Below, in pieces: positions 1 to 9,628 of a DNA stretch of 60,000 nucleotides; the stretch's first letter is position 1; the number at the start of each line of letters is the position of its first letter. The notes beneath the pieces were generated by a model. The model saw nothing but the letters and a program-made list of their open reading frames with translations, made no database searches and had not been told where the DNA came from. The translations under genes and the position numbers were made by a program. Origin of the DNA: Polytrichum commune (taxonomy: Eukaryota > Streptophyta > Polytrichopsida > Polytrichales > Polytrichaceae); assembly GCA_950295325.1 (NCBI GenBank), contig OX485804.1, positions 57,774,429 through 57,834,428 on the forward strand, written 5' to 3'.

Positions 1-640
1 CCCTCAAATGAATACATAGATCCACTATGTCAACTTTGATTGTACAATAGTTAATTAAACTTGAAGACGTACATACCAATCTTTTATAATCATTCATATT
101 TGGGTGCAAGCACGGTAAAGTGGACAATTCCTAATCCCTACCTAGGTTAAAGTGGAAATGATTCAAAAATATACACTAACTTTGAGTTTTGTGAAGAAAA
201 AAATTCATAAACATTTTCAAAACATATTGATCTACAAAGCCAAGCAATTTATGATGAAAAAAATAATTTCAAGAAAAATCTACATATTTTAGTTGACTAC
301 GCAAGTGGCGTGCAATTAGCTGATAATGAACAAATGATTGTCTATTATTCTTTAACCCGATAAAATTATATTAATCGTTTTCACAAATTTTTGTGATGAT
401 GCCCTCAAGTTCATAATGAATTCAAGAAAATATGAAGAAAATAATTAAACAAATAAATAAAATTCCAACTCCAATTATTTCAGGTCATGAAATTTACGTC
501 CAAAACCACCTACAACCATTTGCTTTTGAGCATGACTTCTAATGATAAACTCTGAAGACCTCAACTTGATATTCTACATTTAAGTATTTAAACAACACTT
601 TACTACTACTTTTAGACATTTGACCAGAAAGATTATGGTT
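1..640. other. AT-rich stretch, no gene seen
   Basis: No coding-like reading frame or obvious repeat is visible. The terminal exon of the minus-strand glycosyltransferase gene should lie to the left of position 859, but I find no sequence here resembling the C-terminal part of that family on the minus strand. That exon is probably beyond the window edge, or has been lost. Confidence 0.5.
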
Positions 641-858
641 TCAGTATACATGAGCACTTTCTTGGTCCACTTTACCACGCTTGCACACCCATTCATCATG
701 TTTGTTCTTTAGATCCACAACTACCACACCATCCACATATCTAGGTGTCCGATTAAGAAAAACCGACTTGAATAATACGACGTTGGACCTTTTAAGGGTT
801 AGATTCCTTGAAGAACACGGATTGGAACAATTGAAACATGAAGGTGAAGGATGATGAC

Positions 859-1048
859 CTGGCATTCATCCATTGGTCGACGAAGCAAGGATACGTGAGC
901 AGAGGGATGCCGGCGGAGATAGCCTCCAATGTTGAGTTCCAGCCACAATGACTCAAATACAACCCCGTGGCCTTGTGAGCTAGAATTTCCAATTGGGGTG
1001 CCCAACTAGTTAACACCAATCCTCGACCGCGTGTTCGCTCTTGAAATC
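859..1048 (-). CDS. UGT exon 5 with PSPG box
   Basis: The acceptor TTGTTGTACTCCAG|GATTTC is at 1049. Joining to exon 4 restores [14 protein letters not shown], the expected sequence. The PSPG box occupies 1004-873 and contains [28 protein letters not shown] and DQ. A likely but weak donor, AATGCCAG|GTCATC, follows at 858. Reading through it gives non-family sequence and a stop, so a further exon should exist to the left. Confidence 0.82.
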
Positions 1049-4000
1049 CTGGAGTACAACAATGTTTCATATCAGCCAAGTAGTTCATGAAGTTCTAAAA
1101 TGCCTCACTTGACCTAGAATCTCGATCCGTGAAACTTCGATGTCGCCTCCTGCACGATTCACTCTTGCATTCTCAATTTGGAAAAGAGAGCAGCAGAGGG
1201 CTGCTTAGCAATGCTATGTTAACATCACCAAGAGTGTTTACAGTTTAATCGGCGCATTCACAAACTATACTCTAGAATATAAGGTCAGCGAGTCCATGAG
1301 ACACCCAAGAGTTTGTTTGAGCACATACTGAGAGTTATCAAGTATGATGTCAGATTGAAGGTGAGAATCAAGAAGATGTTTCAAGTTTCACAGGCACTTC
1401 TATCAATATTGTATAAGCTAGCGTCTCTCGAATTGTGATGAATAAAGAAACACATGCTTGAAGAATTTCTCCTCTTGTTCTCATCCGCACCGGAGTTTGC
1501 TTCTGAGTTTGAGTTTTTTAACTTGAGAGCATGTAAGTTGGCATTGGGGATTTGTTGGGAGCCACGAGGTTGGTAGATCTATCCTGTCTATACTTGGAGT
1601 GTTTGTTGGAATCAGAGAGTTTCCAAACATCGGATGGTTCTTCTCCCTAGTCTTTTCAAGGATACCTTTTTTGTGTATCTTGTGTTGCGTTCCATTTCAA
1701 CCAATAGTGACCTGGTGTTTCTGATAGGTAATATTGGACCTAAAATTTCAACAAAATGTTGGACGACTATCACCGTTCTTTTCATACCACTCATATACAT
1801 AGAATGGGGGTTTTACAAATTCTTGTTACAAAGTAGGGTATTTAAGAATGCTGTTGGTTTTCAATACCCTTCGGGTCTATATACCTCCCAAAAAGCTTCA
1901 CACCTACCTAGGTGAAGCTTACTCTAATATCAATGTTGTATCAGGAAGTTATTGACCCACATAATGACCCAAGTATACAAAGGTTCTTTCATCTTCCGAT
2001 ACTCACCGAGTATCAATATCTTACCAAGTACTACATTTTTGATTCTAGTGAGATAGGCTCGCCAATACCATTGTTAACACTGTCCATTGATACCATGCAT
2101 TTACCTATATATACCATGCATTGATACCATGCATTCACCTATATATACCGATCCAACAGTGGTTTCAACCAACAACTCCTGAGAAGTTCCAAACTTCACA
2201 CAATCACAGCAACAATTTCACCCCACTTGCATTGCGTTGGACACCGATTCGAGGTGGTGATGATGGTGCATTTGGTAAGGAAGGAAACGATTCAGTACCT
2301 GGAGGAAGTAAGTCGTCGATTTCCTCCGGCTTCAGTTCCTTGGAGACAACAACTTGGGGATGGTTGGGGTGGCGGAGAACCCACAAGAACCGCTGCTCGC
2401 TGGCCTCCAGTCCCTGCGCGAGCTCTTTGATTTGGTCGACGGTGGGAGCGAAGATACTTCCGAAGGAGATGTACACTACTGAGCGCGGAGGTTGCGCATC
2501 CAACCACTTTCCGATTTTCTTCATGCTGCCTTTAGATTCGTGTGTGGCTTCGTCCGAATCGCGAGCAGCTGCTTGATTGTGAATAGCACGAGGTGGGAGC
2601 AAGGGCCCGACCGGCACAACGTTGGCCAACTGCGCCAGTACCAACAACAAAAAATTGAGCTCATTTCAATGACCAGGGAGGACCAACCACTAGTTACAGA
2701 TGAGCCGGCTGAGTTTGAGAATGAGTTTGAGAAATACCGATTGAAGTTCAAAACTTCAGGAGAGGTACCAATCAGTTCAGAGGAATCTATGGAATGTACC
2801 TCAAATTGATAAAGGAGAACCCGAAAGATCACAACATGTAACCGGTTGGACTTGGAAACACGAGGATTGTGACCGATTATGCCCACAAATCTCCAGACAC
2901 TGGCTCATTTAGTCACAAATAATCACGAGTATCAAGAAACTAGGGAGAGAGGGAATTATCGCATATGAGTGTACCTCTCATCCATCCAACATTAAAATAT
3001 GACCCTTACAGAATTGTGCCCGATTCATGTCAAATGACTTGCACCGGACTAATTCGGGATCTTTGAAACTAATTTTGGTGTCAAATCAACTAAAGATGGT
3101 CATCTTCGGGTTGCATGCTATTTCAAGGCTTTTATGTTGAATGAATGATATGCTACAAGTACACGATAATACCCTCTCTCTCTCTCTCAACTAGGGAGAC
3201 CTACGTACAGATCCCCTCTTCCATTTACCCATACTAATGTTGGACTGGTAATTTTATTTCATTTTATAAATATCGTTCAAGTATCTATAATGAGGATTTC
3301 ACATTTTTTGATACTAGTAGGGTATAAGTAGTTGACAATATTTTTTTGTTTTCAATACCATGCAAGAATCTTCATACCTAGATCAAATTATCCTTAGTAC
3401 CAATATGGCTTTAGAGTGATGTTGACCCTAATAATGAATCGGGCATGCACAGATTTTGTCACCTTGACATACCCACCAAGTATCAACATTTGACTAGTAT
3501 CACAATTTTGATACCGTGAGTAAGTTCTTTGATACCATTATTCATGTTGGTTATTAATATCCATGTGTTCACCTGTAAACATGTCCCAACATTGGTTTAT
3601 ACCATTCGGTTTTGTATGCCATGCAAAAACCTTCATATGAGATTAGGATGGTAGTGACCCAAATGATGACTCGAGGGTCACATACGAAGGTTTTGTGATA
3701 GTTTGCGATACCCACCAAATATCAATATCTAACTGGAATTACAGTTATGAAACCGGTAGAGACAGGTGCTTAGGTACCATTGATGATATTGTGTAAATTT
3801 CTATACCATGCATTCTCACCTATATACTGGTCCAACACTGGAACAGATACTAACCTCGAAAGGAAATGTGTGTGGTGTTTGGAGGGCCTCAAATGTGGCC
3901 TGCTCAAGCTCCTGGCAACTGTTGACCAAGATAGTCGACGTTGTGACAGCTTCTTCAAGTAATTTGAAACAATGTGTGATATCCTCGTGCGCTTTGAACT

Positions 4001-7000
4001 GAGGAATGCTCCAATACTCCCACATTTCGCACGGCTTCACCACCCCAAGTCCAGGCACGATGAGGTCCGTCGATTCGGACAACGGATCAACGGGTAGGAG
4101 ACCTTCCTCCAGGAATTTTCCTGCCTGGGAATAAGGAAAAAGAAGATTTCAACCACGTCGCTCAAACTATGGCCAAATTAATTCTCTGATCAATTGAGAA
4201 ACTGTAGTCAAATGAGTTTTATTCGATTGGAATTTGATCTCCAGCTGGATTCATACAAAGTTTTCTACTCAACTTGGTTTTTTCCATGGATTCACTAGTA
4301 GAAAACTATGCATGAAAAAACCGCAGCCGAAATTGGCTGCAGTTGCTAAACGATTGCGGATTTTTATTGGATTTAGTAGCTGAAATTTGAGTAATTAGGG
4401 GGCACATAATACACCGTTGGAAAGGTCTTGAAAATGCCTTTCCAACAGTATATTAAACACCCCAAAAATATTAAAATTTCACTCGAAAAATGAAAAAGAA
4501 AATCTGCAGTCATTTAACGACTGCAGATCAGGCTGGTCAAAAGAACCGCAACTGATTTTGGCTGCGGTTTTTTTGGGCATAGTTTTCTACTAGTGATTAT
4601 TGCACGACACAAGGAGGGGGCGAATCTCTTGGAGATAACCATAATAGGCTCGTCAACCCTCACCCCTAAAGTCCAAGAAGAACTTTTTGGTCTGTACAAC
4701 CATCTATGCCTATATATATCATAATAGACACGTTTGGGTTATAATCTTCTGAATTGGGACACATGAACAAGTATATTGGTTTTTGAACAATCCTAAGTTT
4801 ACAAACATGTTATTTGAATGGACATTAAGCATACAATTTTGTTCATTAAACCGTTGAATTGGGATGAACCTCAATTTTGGGAAAATTTGGGCTTCGGCCT
4901 TAGAGGTCAATATGTGTGGCTAGCTCTAGAGGGAGGGAGGGAAGGAGGTAGGGGGATATGGTACATGTATGTTATTTGGTTCATTTTTCAAGTTCTCCGA
5001 CTTCTACTGATTAGATTTACACACCAAAACTTGTGTTGCATTAGCACGTCTCCTATGAATCATCAACAATAGAAAGAAAGAAAAAAATTGAAAATCGAAC
5101 CTCCCCTAAGTTAGTTATGGTATCAAAAGTGCATGTTTGTTGACTCCTTAAACTGAATGTATACGTAGGTCCTCCCAATCACTATCAAGTGTGGAGTAGG
5201 TAATAAAACTTGAAGATGTTGTCCAATCACTTTTAAACATGTGTCTTTGTACATGATGTTTGTTCCTCGATTCTCACCAAACCACACACCAATCAAATAT
5301 AGCCGGGGTCCAATTAAGAAAAGTAAGCGAATAACACCAGCATACCACCTTAGAGATGGGAGCAATGAACAGGGAGAACTGAACGCTAAGTCACAGACAG
5401 ATGAACCGTTAGAGTCTGAGGAAAAACCGGTTGAAGTTCAAAACTTCAGGAAAATCACCGATCGTTTCAGAGGAATCCATGGAACATACCCCAAAGTACT
5501 AAAAGAAAAACCAAAAGATCACAACATGTCACCGAGTAGACTAGGAACACTCGGATTTTGACCGATTATCCCCGAAAATCTCCCCGGACACTGGATGGGA
5601 GGGTGATCAACTTACAGAGAGCCCTAGCGCAAGAGAGGCGGCGGACATCGTGGTGAGGTAGTGATGCTGGATGCCGCAGTTGGCTGCCACTGTCCTCGCC
5701 CACGGGACATAGACGTCGCCAATGATGCAGCAGGGCGGCGGATTCAATCCCCGCACTAGCTCCTCCAGCAGGCTCACCATCTCCTCCGTGCTCAGCTTCT
5801 GCACCCACGGCCCCAACTCCAGCGGCCCCGGCGGCTCCGGCACAGGATCGGCCATCAAAGTCCGGAACGTAATGTCCAACTCCTGCTGGTCCTGCTCTCC
5901 TCTCCAAGTCCAATCCCCATCAGACTGCAATCTCATCTGGAGAGAGCAATGAACGGGAAGAACCGACCACTAGATACAAATGGACCGGTTGAGTTTGAGA
6001 AATATCTGGTTGAAAGCTCAAGACTTATTGTATGGCAATGAACACCTAGATTGGAGTTATTAAGGGCTTCTTTCGAGAACAGATATCAAAAAGGCGCGTG
6101 CAGTTACAAAAGACATTAGAATATGTGCTCATAATATGTTCACCGTTCTACTACGTTCAATAGGTGAACACTTTTGGGAAGACTTATGTGATCACTTAAG
6201 GAGAAAAAGGATCTTTACCTTGCCCTCCAATAACATTTATCGCAATTGCTAACTGGAATTTAAGACAATGCTTGACCCAATCCAATACACAAAATCAACT
6301 GTTTGTGGAGTTGGAAGTGTAAACAGCAATTTACGGTAGTTTCATACCTTCATTATACTACGAGATTGGACTATGTGCTTAGAACATGTTCACCATTCTA
6401 AGCTACCACAGTTGGGAAGAGTACTTATGTGATCACTCAGAGAGAAATAGAATCTTCACCTTGACCTCCTGTAACATTTGCATCCCCATATTGAAACTTG
6501 AAATGACAATCATCCTCATAATGGTTCTTCGCAATTGCTATCTAATATGTAAGGCCATTCTCAACCCGATCCAACACTCAAAATTAACTGTCTGTGGAGT
6601 TGGAAGCGCCCACAACAGTAGGGTAATTTCATACTGCATTAGACTATGTGCTCAGAATATGTTCACCCTTCTACATTCATTAAGTTAACACAATTAAGAA
6701 GTGTATGTGATCAGTCAACGACAAAGATAATCTTCATCTTGACCTCCTATAGATCGATATTTGCATCCCGACTCTGAAACTTGAAATGATAATCATCCTC
6801 GTGATGTTTCAACGCTCAAAACTAACTGTCTGCGTCTGTGGAGTTGGACATTTAAACAACAATCTACGGTAATTTCGTACCTTCCTTAGACTATCCGATT
6901 AGACCATCTGCTCAGAACATGTTCACCATTCTACTTCGATAAGTCAATACAATTAGGAAGAGTACTCAAAACGATCAGTCAAGGACAAAGATAATCTTCA

Positions 7001-7493
7001 CCTTGACCTCCTGTAGTTTAACCTTTGCAACCCGACTCTGGAATATTAAATGACAATCATCCTCGTGACGATTCATCGCAATAGCTAACCGGAATATAAA
7101 ACCCAACACTCAAATTCAATTGTCTGTGGAGTTGGAAAGTGCCCACAACAACAATACCTTGGGGAAGTTATTCCATACCTTCATCTCCTCTACTTCGTGC
7201 TGCAGTATCTGCGAATTGTCACCCGTGCAGATAACAGTGATTCGGACAGCGCGGGCGGCGAGTTGTCTGGCCAGCTCCAGTGCAGGAATCTTGTGGCCGG
7301 GCGGTGGCCATAGCAGGACCACCACATGTGGTCGCCGCTCATCCCTGTCCACATTACGCTGCTGCTGCGGCGGCGGCGGCACTTCGTCTACTGAATCTAC
7401 TACTACTCCTCCTTCTCCTGCTGCTTCTTCTTCTTTGAATTCTTCCTCTTTTGCACCAGCATTACACATACTGCTCAGCTCGGCCATGGGCAT
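859..7493 (-). CDS. Family-1 UDP-glycosyltransferase (plant UGT), five exons, 3' end missing
   Basis: Joined exons on the minus strand are 7493-7179, 5936-5616, 4124-3855, 2629-2299 and 1048-859, giving 475 codons plus 2 nt with no stop or frameshift. All junctions before the last keep phase (0,0,0,1). The product would transfer a sugar from a UDP-sugar to a small acceptor in the cytosol. Visible marks are the N-terminal motif around residues 56-70 with the presumed catalytic His67 in PPPGHKIP, its presumed partner Asp179 in IIGDVYVPW, the core segment [17 protein letters not shown] in exon 4, and a full 44-residue PSPG box at residues 428-471. The box ends in Gln, which is usual for glucose donors (family knowledge). 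An acidic and Pro/Gln-rich leader of about 50 residues precedes the fold. The usual ~80 residues after the PSPG box are not in the window, so the gene is incomplete here. Most plant UGT genes have no intron or one; four or more is unusual. Confidence 0.85.
1830..2165. repeat. ~300-bp intronic repeat, copy A (UGT intron 4)
   Basis: This shares ordered blocks with 3290-3600 and 3600-3845: a 'gaccca..taatgac' block, a 'gatac.caccaagtatcaatat' block, and a terminal 'ccatgcattcacctatata' block followed by 'ccaaca.tgg'. The terminal block is triplicated at 2093-2150 in this copy. It is noncoding and intronic. Confidence 0.6.
2299..2629 (-). CDS. UGT exon 4 (interdomain linker and start of C-domain)
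   Basis: The acceptor GGTACTGGCGCAG|TTGGCC precedes 2629 and the donor CCTCCAG|GTACTG follows 2299. The exon encodes 110 codons plus 1 nt (phase 0 in, 1 out). It includes [46 protein letters not shown] and ends [10 protein letters not shown]. These are the standard UGT landmarks between the N-domain and the PSPG box. Confidence 0.85.
2660..2900 (-). repeat. Dispersed repeat D, copy D1, next to UGT exon 4 acceptor
   Basis: Read on the minus strand this starts CCAGTGTCTGGAGATTT and ends near GGTCCTCCCTGGTCATTG, about 30 bases before the exon 4 acceptor. It is closely similar over its length to D2 (shared blocks include 'gaagttttgaacttcaa' and 'acatgttgtgatctttcgg' in that orientation). Boundaries are approximate. 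Confidence 0.7.
3290..3600. repeat. ~300-bp intronic repeat, copy B (UGT intron 3)
   Basis: This is the same ordered blocks as copy A ('gatacccaccaagtatcaac'-like, then 'catgtgttcacctgtaaaca' and 'ccaacattgg'). It lies directly next to copy C, so B and C form a tandem pair. Confidence 0.55.
3600..3845. repeat. ~300-bp intronic repeat, copy C, ending at exon 3 donor
   Basis: This follows copy B directly and ends with 'catgcattctcacctatata' and 'ccaacactgg', about ten bases from the exon 3 donor at 3854. It therefore supplies the first part of intron 3 in transcript order. Confidence 0.55.
3855..4124 (-). CDS. UGT exon 3
   Basis: The acceptor CTTTTTCCTTATTCCCAG|GCAGG precedes 4124 and the donor TTCGAG|GTTAGT follows 3855. 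The exon encodes 90 residues in phase 0/0, starting [18 protein letters not shown]. It contains [11 protein letters not shown] and [20 protein letters not shown], matching the end of the N-terminal domain where UGTs typically read 'VNTFxELE'. Reading past the donor meets a stop within 12 codons, which supports the splice. Confidence 0.82.
4293..4595. mobile_element. Non-autonomous CACTA-type MITE in UGT intron 2
   Basis: The element begins CACTAGTAGAAAACTATGC and ends with the inverse, GCATAGTTTTCTACTAGTG. Near-identical terminal inverted repeats extend into 'aaaaaaccgcagcc'. The 3-bp flanks are both ATT (4290-4292 and 4596-4598), the target duplication size known for CACTA (En/Spm) elements. 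The 303-bp interior holds a second inverted pair around 'ctgcagt..' and has no coding capacity. Confidence 0.85.
5365..5597 (-). repeat. Dispersed repeat D, copy D2, next to UGT exon 2 donor
   Basis: On the minus strand this starts CCAGTGTCCGGGGAGATTTT, 18 bases after the exon 2 donor, and ends GTTCATTGCTCCCATCTCTAAG. That terminus resembles a 3' splice site. It is alignable end to end with D1. Confidence 0.7.
5616..5936 (-). CDS. UGT exon 2
   Basis: The acceptor TTGCTCTCTCCAG|ATGAG at 5937 has a good pyrimidine tract, and the donor is CTCTCT|GTAAGT at 5615. The exon encodes 107 residues in phase 0/0. It includes [19 protein letters not shown] and [15 protein letters not shown], matching the part of the UGT N-domain that holds the Asp partner of the catalytic His (Asp179 of the joined protein), and then [13 protein letters not shown]. 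The N-terminal portion ([20 protein letters not shown]) aligns with the expected acceptor-loop region. Confidence 0.82.
5945..6030 (-). repeat. Dispersed repeat D, partial copy D3, forming the exon 2 acceptor region
   Basis: Only the terminal third of the repeat is present. It shares the 'tctcaaactcaaccggt' and 'ctagtggtcggttcttccc' blocks with D1 and runs into GTTCATTGCTCTCTCCAG|, the functional acceptor of exon 2. Confidence 0.65.
6111..7185. repeat. Four-unit tandem array (~250-285 bp) in UGT intron 1
   Basis: Units start near 6111, 6364, 6641 and 6895, each at 'gactatgtgctcagaacatg'-like sequence. Shared landmarks in order are 'cttcaccttgacctcctgta', 'gacaatcatcctcgtgatg', 'gtctgtggagttggaa' and a terminal 'ttcataccttcat'. 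The last unit ends in the real exon 1 donor. The other unit ends carry the same donor-like sequence on the minus strand (ATGAAGGTATGAAA at about 6343-6357), with some decay. Confidence 0.8.
7179..7493 (-). CDS. UGT exon 1 (start and acceptor-binding N-terminus)
   Basis: The first ATG after an in-frame TAA is at 7493. A second ATG at 7487 (CCCATGGCC) has the better initiation context and may be used instead. The exon encodes 105 residues: a low-complexity acidic and Pro/Gln leader, then [15 protein letters not shown] and [19 protein letters not shown]. It ends in phase 0 at a strong donor, ATGAAG|GTATGG (intron from 7178). An upstream extension in the same frame exists only by using GTG at 7523. 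Confidence 0.8.
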
Positions 7494-8570
7494 CCAAACT
7501 TGCTCATTCAGCGACAGCCTCACGTGGTCGATCGACTCTTAGGCCTCGCACATGATGGCGAACACAATCCGCAGGATCCGAGGCTGATGAACCTGGCGAA
7601 AGTGGCGAGGCGTGAAGACCAGAATTTGGTCTTCACCACGGCGTCCATGTGGTGGGAACCCACAACGGCGAATGCCTTCGCAAAGCGTGTATCATGTGCG
7701 CAAGGCTTCTAGGATTCGAAGCCGAGCTGATGATGGTATATGTGTAAGGGAGAGGGTGCTTAGACAACACTTTAAGCTATTGCACATACATATGGCTACA
7801 TGGTTGATATACAAAATATATATTCATATTAGCCTTTGTTCTAAACATAGGTAGAAAGATAGAAAGAAGATATTTTTAGCCTCAATTAGATACTTGATGA
7901 ATATTCAAAGTTAAAACCACGAGCTTCCTTAAACCAATATATAGGTCCCGTGTATGACGACCTTGGATATGATGAGGACCCCCACTCTTATTGCCTAGAA
8001 CCAACACAACATAGTTGGGTACTAGACCCAAGTAGTAATGATACGCAAAGCCACATGGCCACCTCCATGATCCCACCTACTTCGATTGTGAAGTTATCAC
8101 CTTGCATCTCAAGAACCAACCCCCTTGCATCCTGGGAAATGGCCCCTTTGTGCTTTGCGGACTTACCTCCTTGGCTTTGTGAATAAAATGGCTAGAAAAG
8201 GCGTTGACAAGCCGCACTAACCCCACCTTGAACCCACCCGAGATAGAGTGGAGCCCGTTACCTACCCTACATGGAGGTAGTGAAGGCCGCTATGAGGTGG
8301 CACCACTAATGGCACCTAAAACCGTCACTCCGTGGGCCCAAACACTCCTACATCACGGGAAACAGTTCAAGGTCATAAAATGTTGGCAATTGAGAGGCGT
8401 TTATACAGTAGGTGTTGGTTTTGGGTGGGGTATTGGTTTTAATTAGCACCCTCTACCTTATACATAGCGGAGCTCTAGTCAACTCCTATTGAGCCACTAC
8501 CTATTGAGTGGTTGTGGTTTGTGGTTAATACACGGGAAGAATCTCGTGGGCATAATCGGCCGAGATGCTA
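7494..8570. other. Upstream region of UGT gene, no gene assigned
   Basis: The first ~240 bases are GC-richer and contain a short plus-strand frame (7500-7712) that I do not recognise. The remainder is AT-rich. No clear TATA box can be tied to a transcription start. A duplicated or retroelement-derived fragment is possible at 7560-7730 but unproven. Confidence 0.35.
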
Positions 8571-8579
8571 CATCATTTT

Positions 8580-9000
8580 GTCTAATTAGTGTGAATTATC
8601 ATTTGGGGTTACACGTCGCTATAACATTGTACTGGGAGTATTATATTTTATCCAAATAACATAAGTACACTAAAATACGATATTTAGTGTCACTTACTGT
8701 TTGGAATTATGTATTGCTATATCTATGTTTATTGTATATCTCATATTTTACCAACAAATGTGAAATTGGTAGTTTGGACAATACAAAACATTAACATTTT
8801 TACTCTATAAAGAATTACATAATTAGTAAAAGATATAGCAATGTGGAAATCCAATAAGTAGGTGACACTAAATACCATTTTGAGTTTAGGTAGTGTGCAT
8901 ACCAAATATTATGATATAAGTTAGTTGGTGAGAAAACGATAATGTCGGTAAAAAGTCATAGCAACATGTGTCTCTGAATGGGAACCCACACTAATTAGAC
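8580..9000. mobile_element. MITE with long terminal inverted repeats
   Basis: The ends GTCTAATTAGTGTG and CACACTAATTAGAC are perfect inverses. Further inside, both arms share 'tatttagtgtcacttact' and 'attgctatatct' in inverted order, so the arms are over 120 bases and diverged. The element is 421 bp and AT-rich, without coding capacity. A target-site duplication is not obvious, so the superfamily is left open. Confidence 0.65.
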
Positions 9001-9005
9001 GAACC

Positions 9006-9170
9006 AGTGTAGTGTTTCCAAGTCCAACTGGTTACGTGTTGACATGTTTCAGTGGCTCGTTAAAAAATTTGAGGTTTATTCTCTAAATTTCACTAGAAAT
9101 GATGGGTGATTTTTCCAAAAGTCTTAAACTTCAACCGGTTCATCTGTAACTAGCAACCGGAATATATGAT
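9006..9170 (+). repeat. Dispersed repeat D, copy D4
   Basis: This starts CCAGTGTAGTGTTTCCAAG and contains 'aacttcaaccggttcatctg' and 'taactagcaacc', as in D1 and D2. It lies a few bases beyond the MITE and outside any recognised gene. Confidence 0.6.
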
Positions 9171-9615
9171 GTGTATTGTTCTTCCATATTGTTGTCAGCC
9201 GTTCAATAAAATAAGAAATAAGAAATAAACATAGGTTCTAGTATAAAGTTTGTGTAGGAGTTGACGGTGATCGTAACATTATCCAATTGAATATGGAGGG
9301 TGGGTGGGGCTAGGAGTAACTTAGATACTATCCGAGAACTATACCATGGTTATTCTCTTACCAACATTGTTAGATGAGATTCAACCTGATGCACTCGGGT
9401 GAAGCACTATCATTAAATAAATAAAAGTTTAATGAAACAACCGACAACAACTAAATAATGTTATGATTTTGGTCTTCTGTAATGCTCTGTTCATGCATTC
9501 AAGATAGCCATGAGGTTGATGGTCTCTTCAACAAAGTACTTGAAAGCAAGAAAAGCAAACCGTACAAGGATCACAATGATGTCGACTTACGAGTAGGCTT
9601 GTATGGTCAAAGTAG

Positions 9616-9628
9616 TTGAGGAAGCAAG
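9616..9628. repeat. Target-site duplication, left copy
   Basis: TTGAGGAAGCAAG occurs here and again at 11022-11034, directly flanking the LINE. A perfect 13-bp direct repeat at both ends fits target-primed reverse transcription. Confidence 0.85.
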
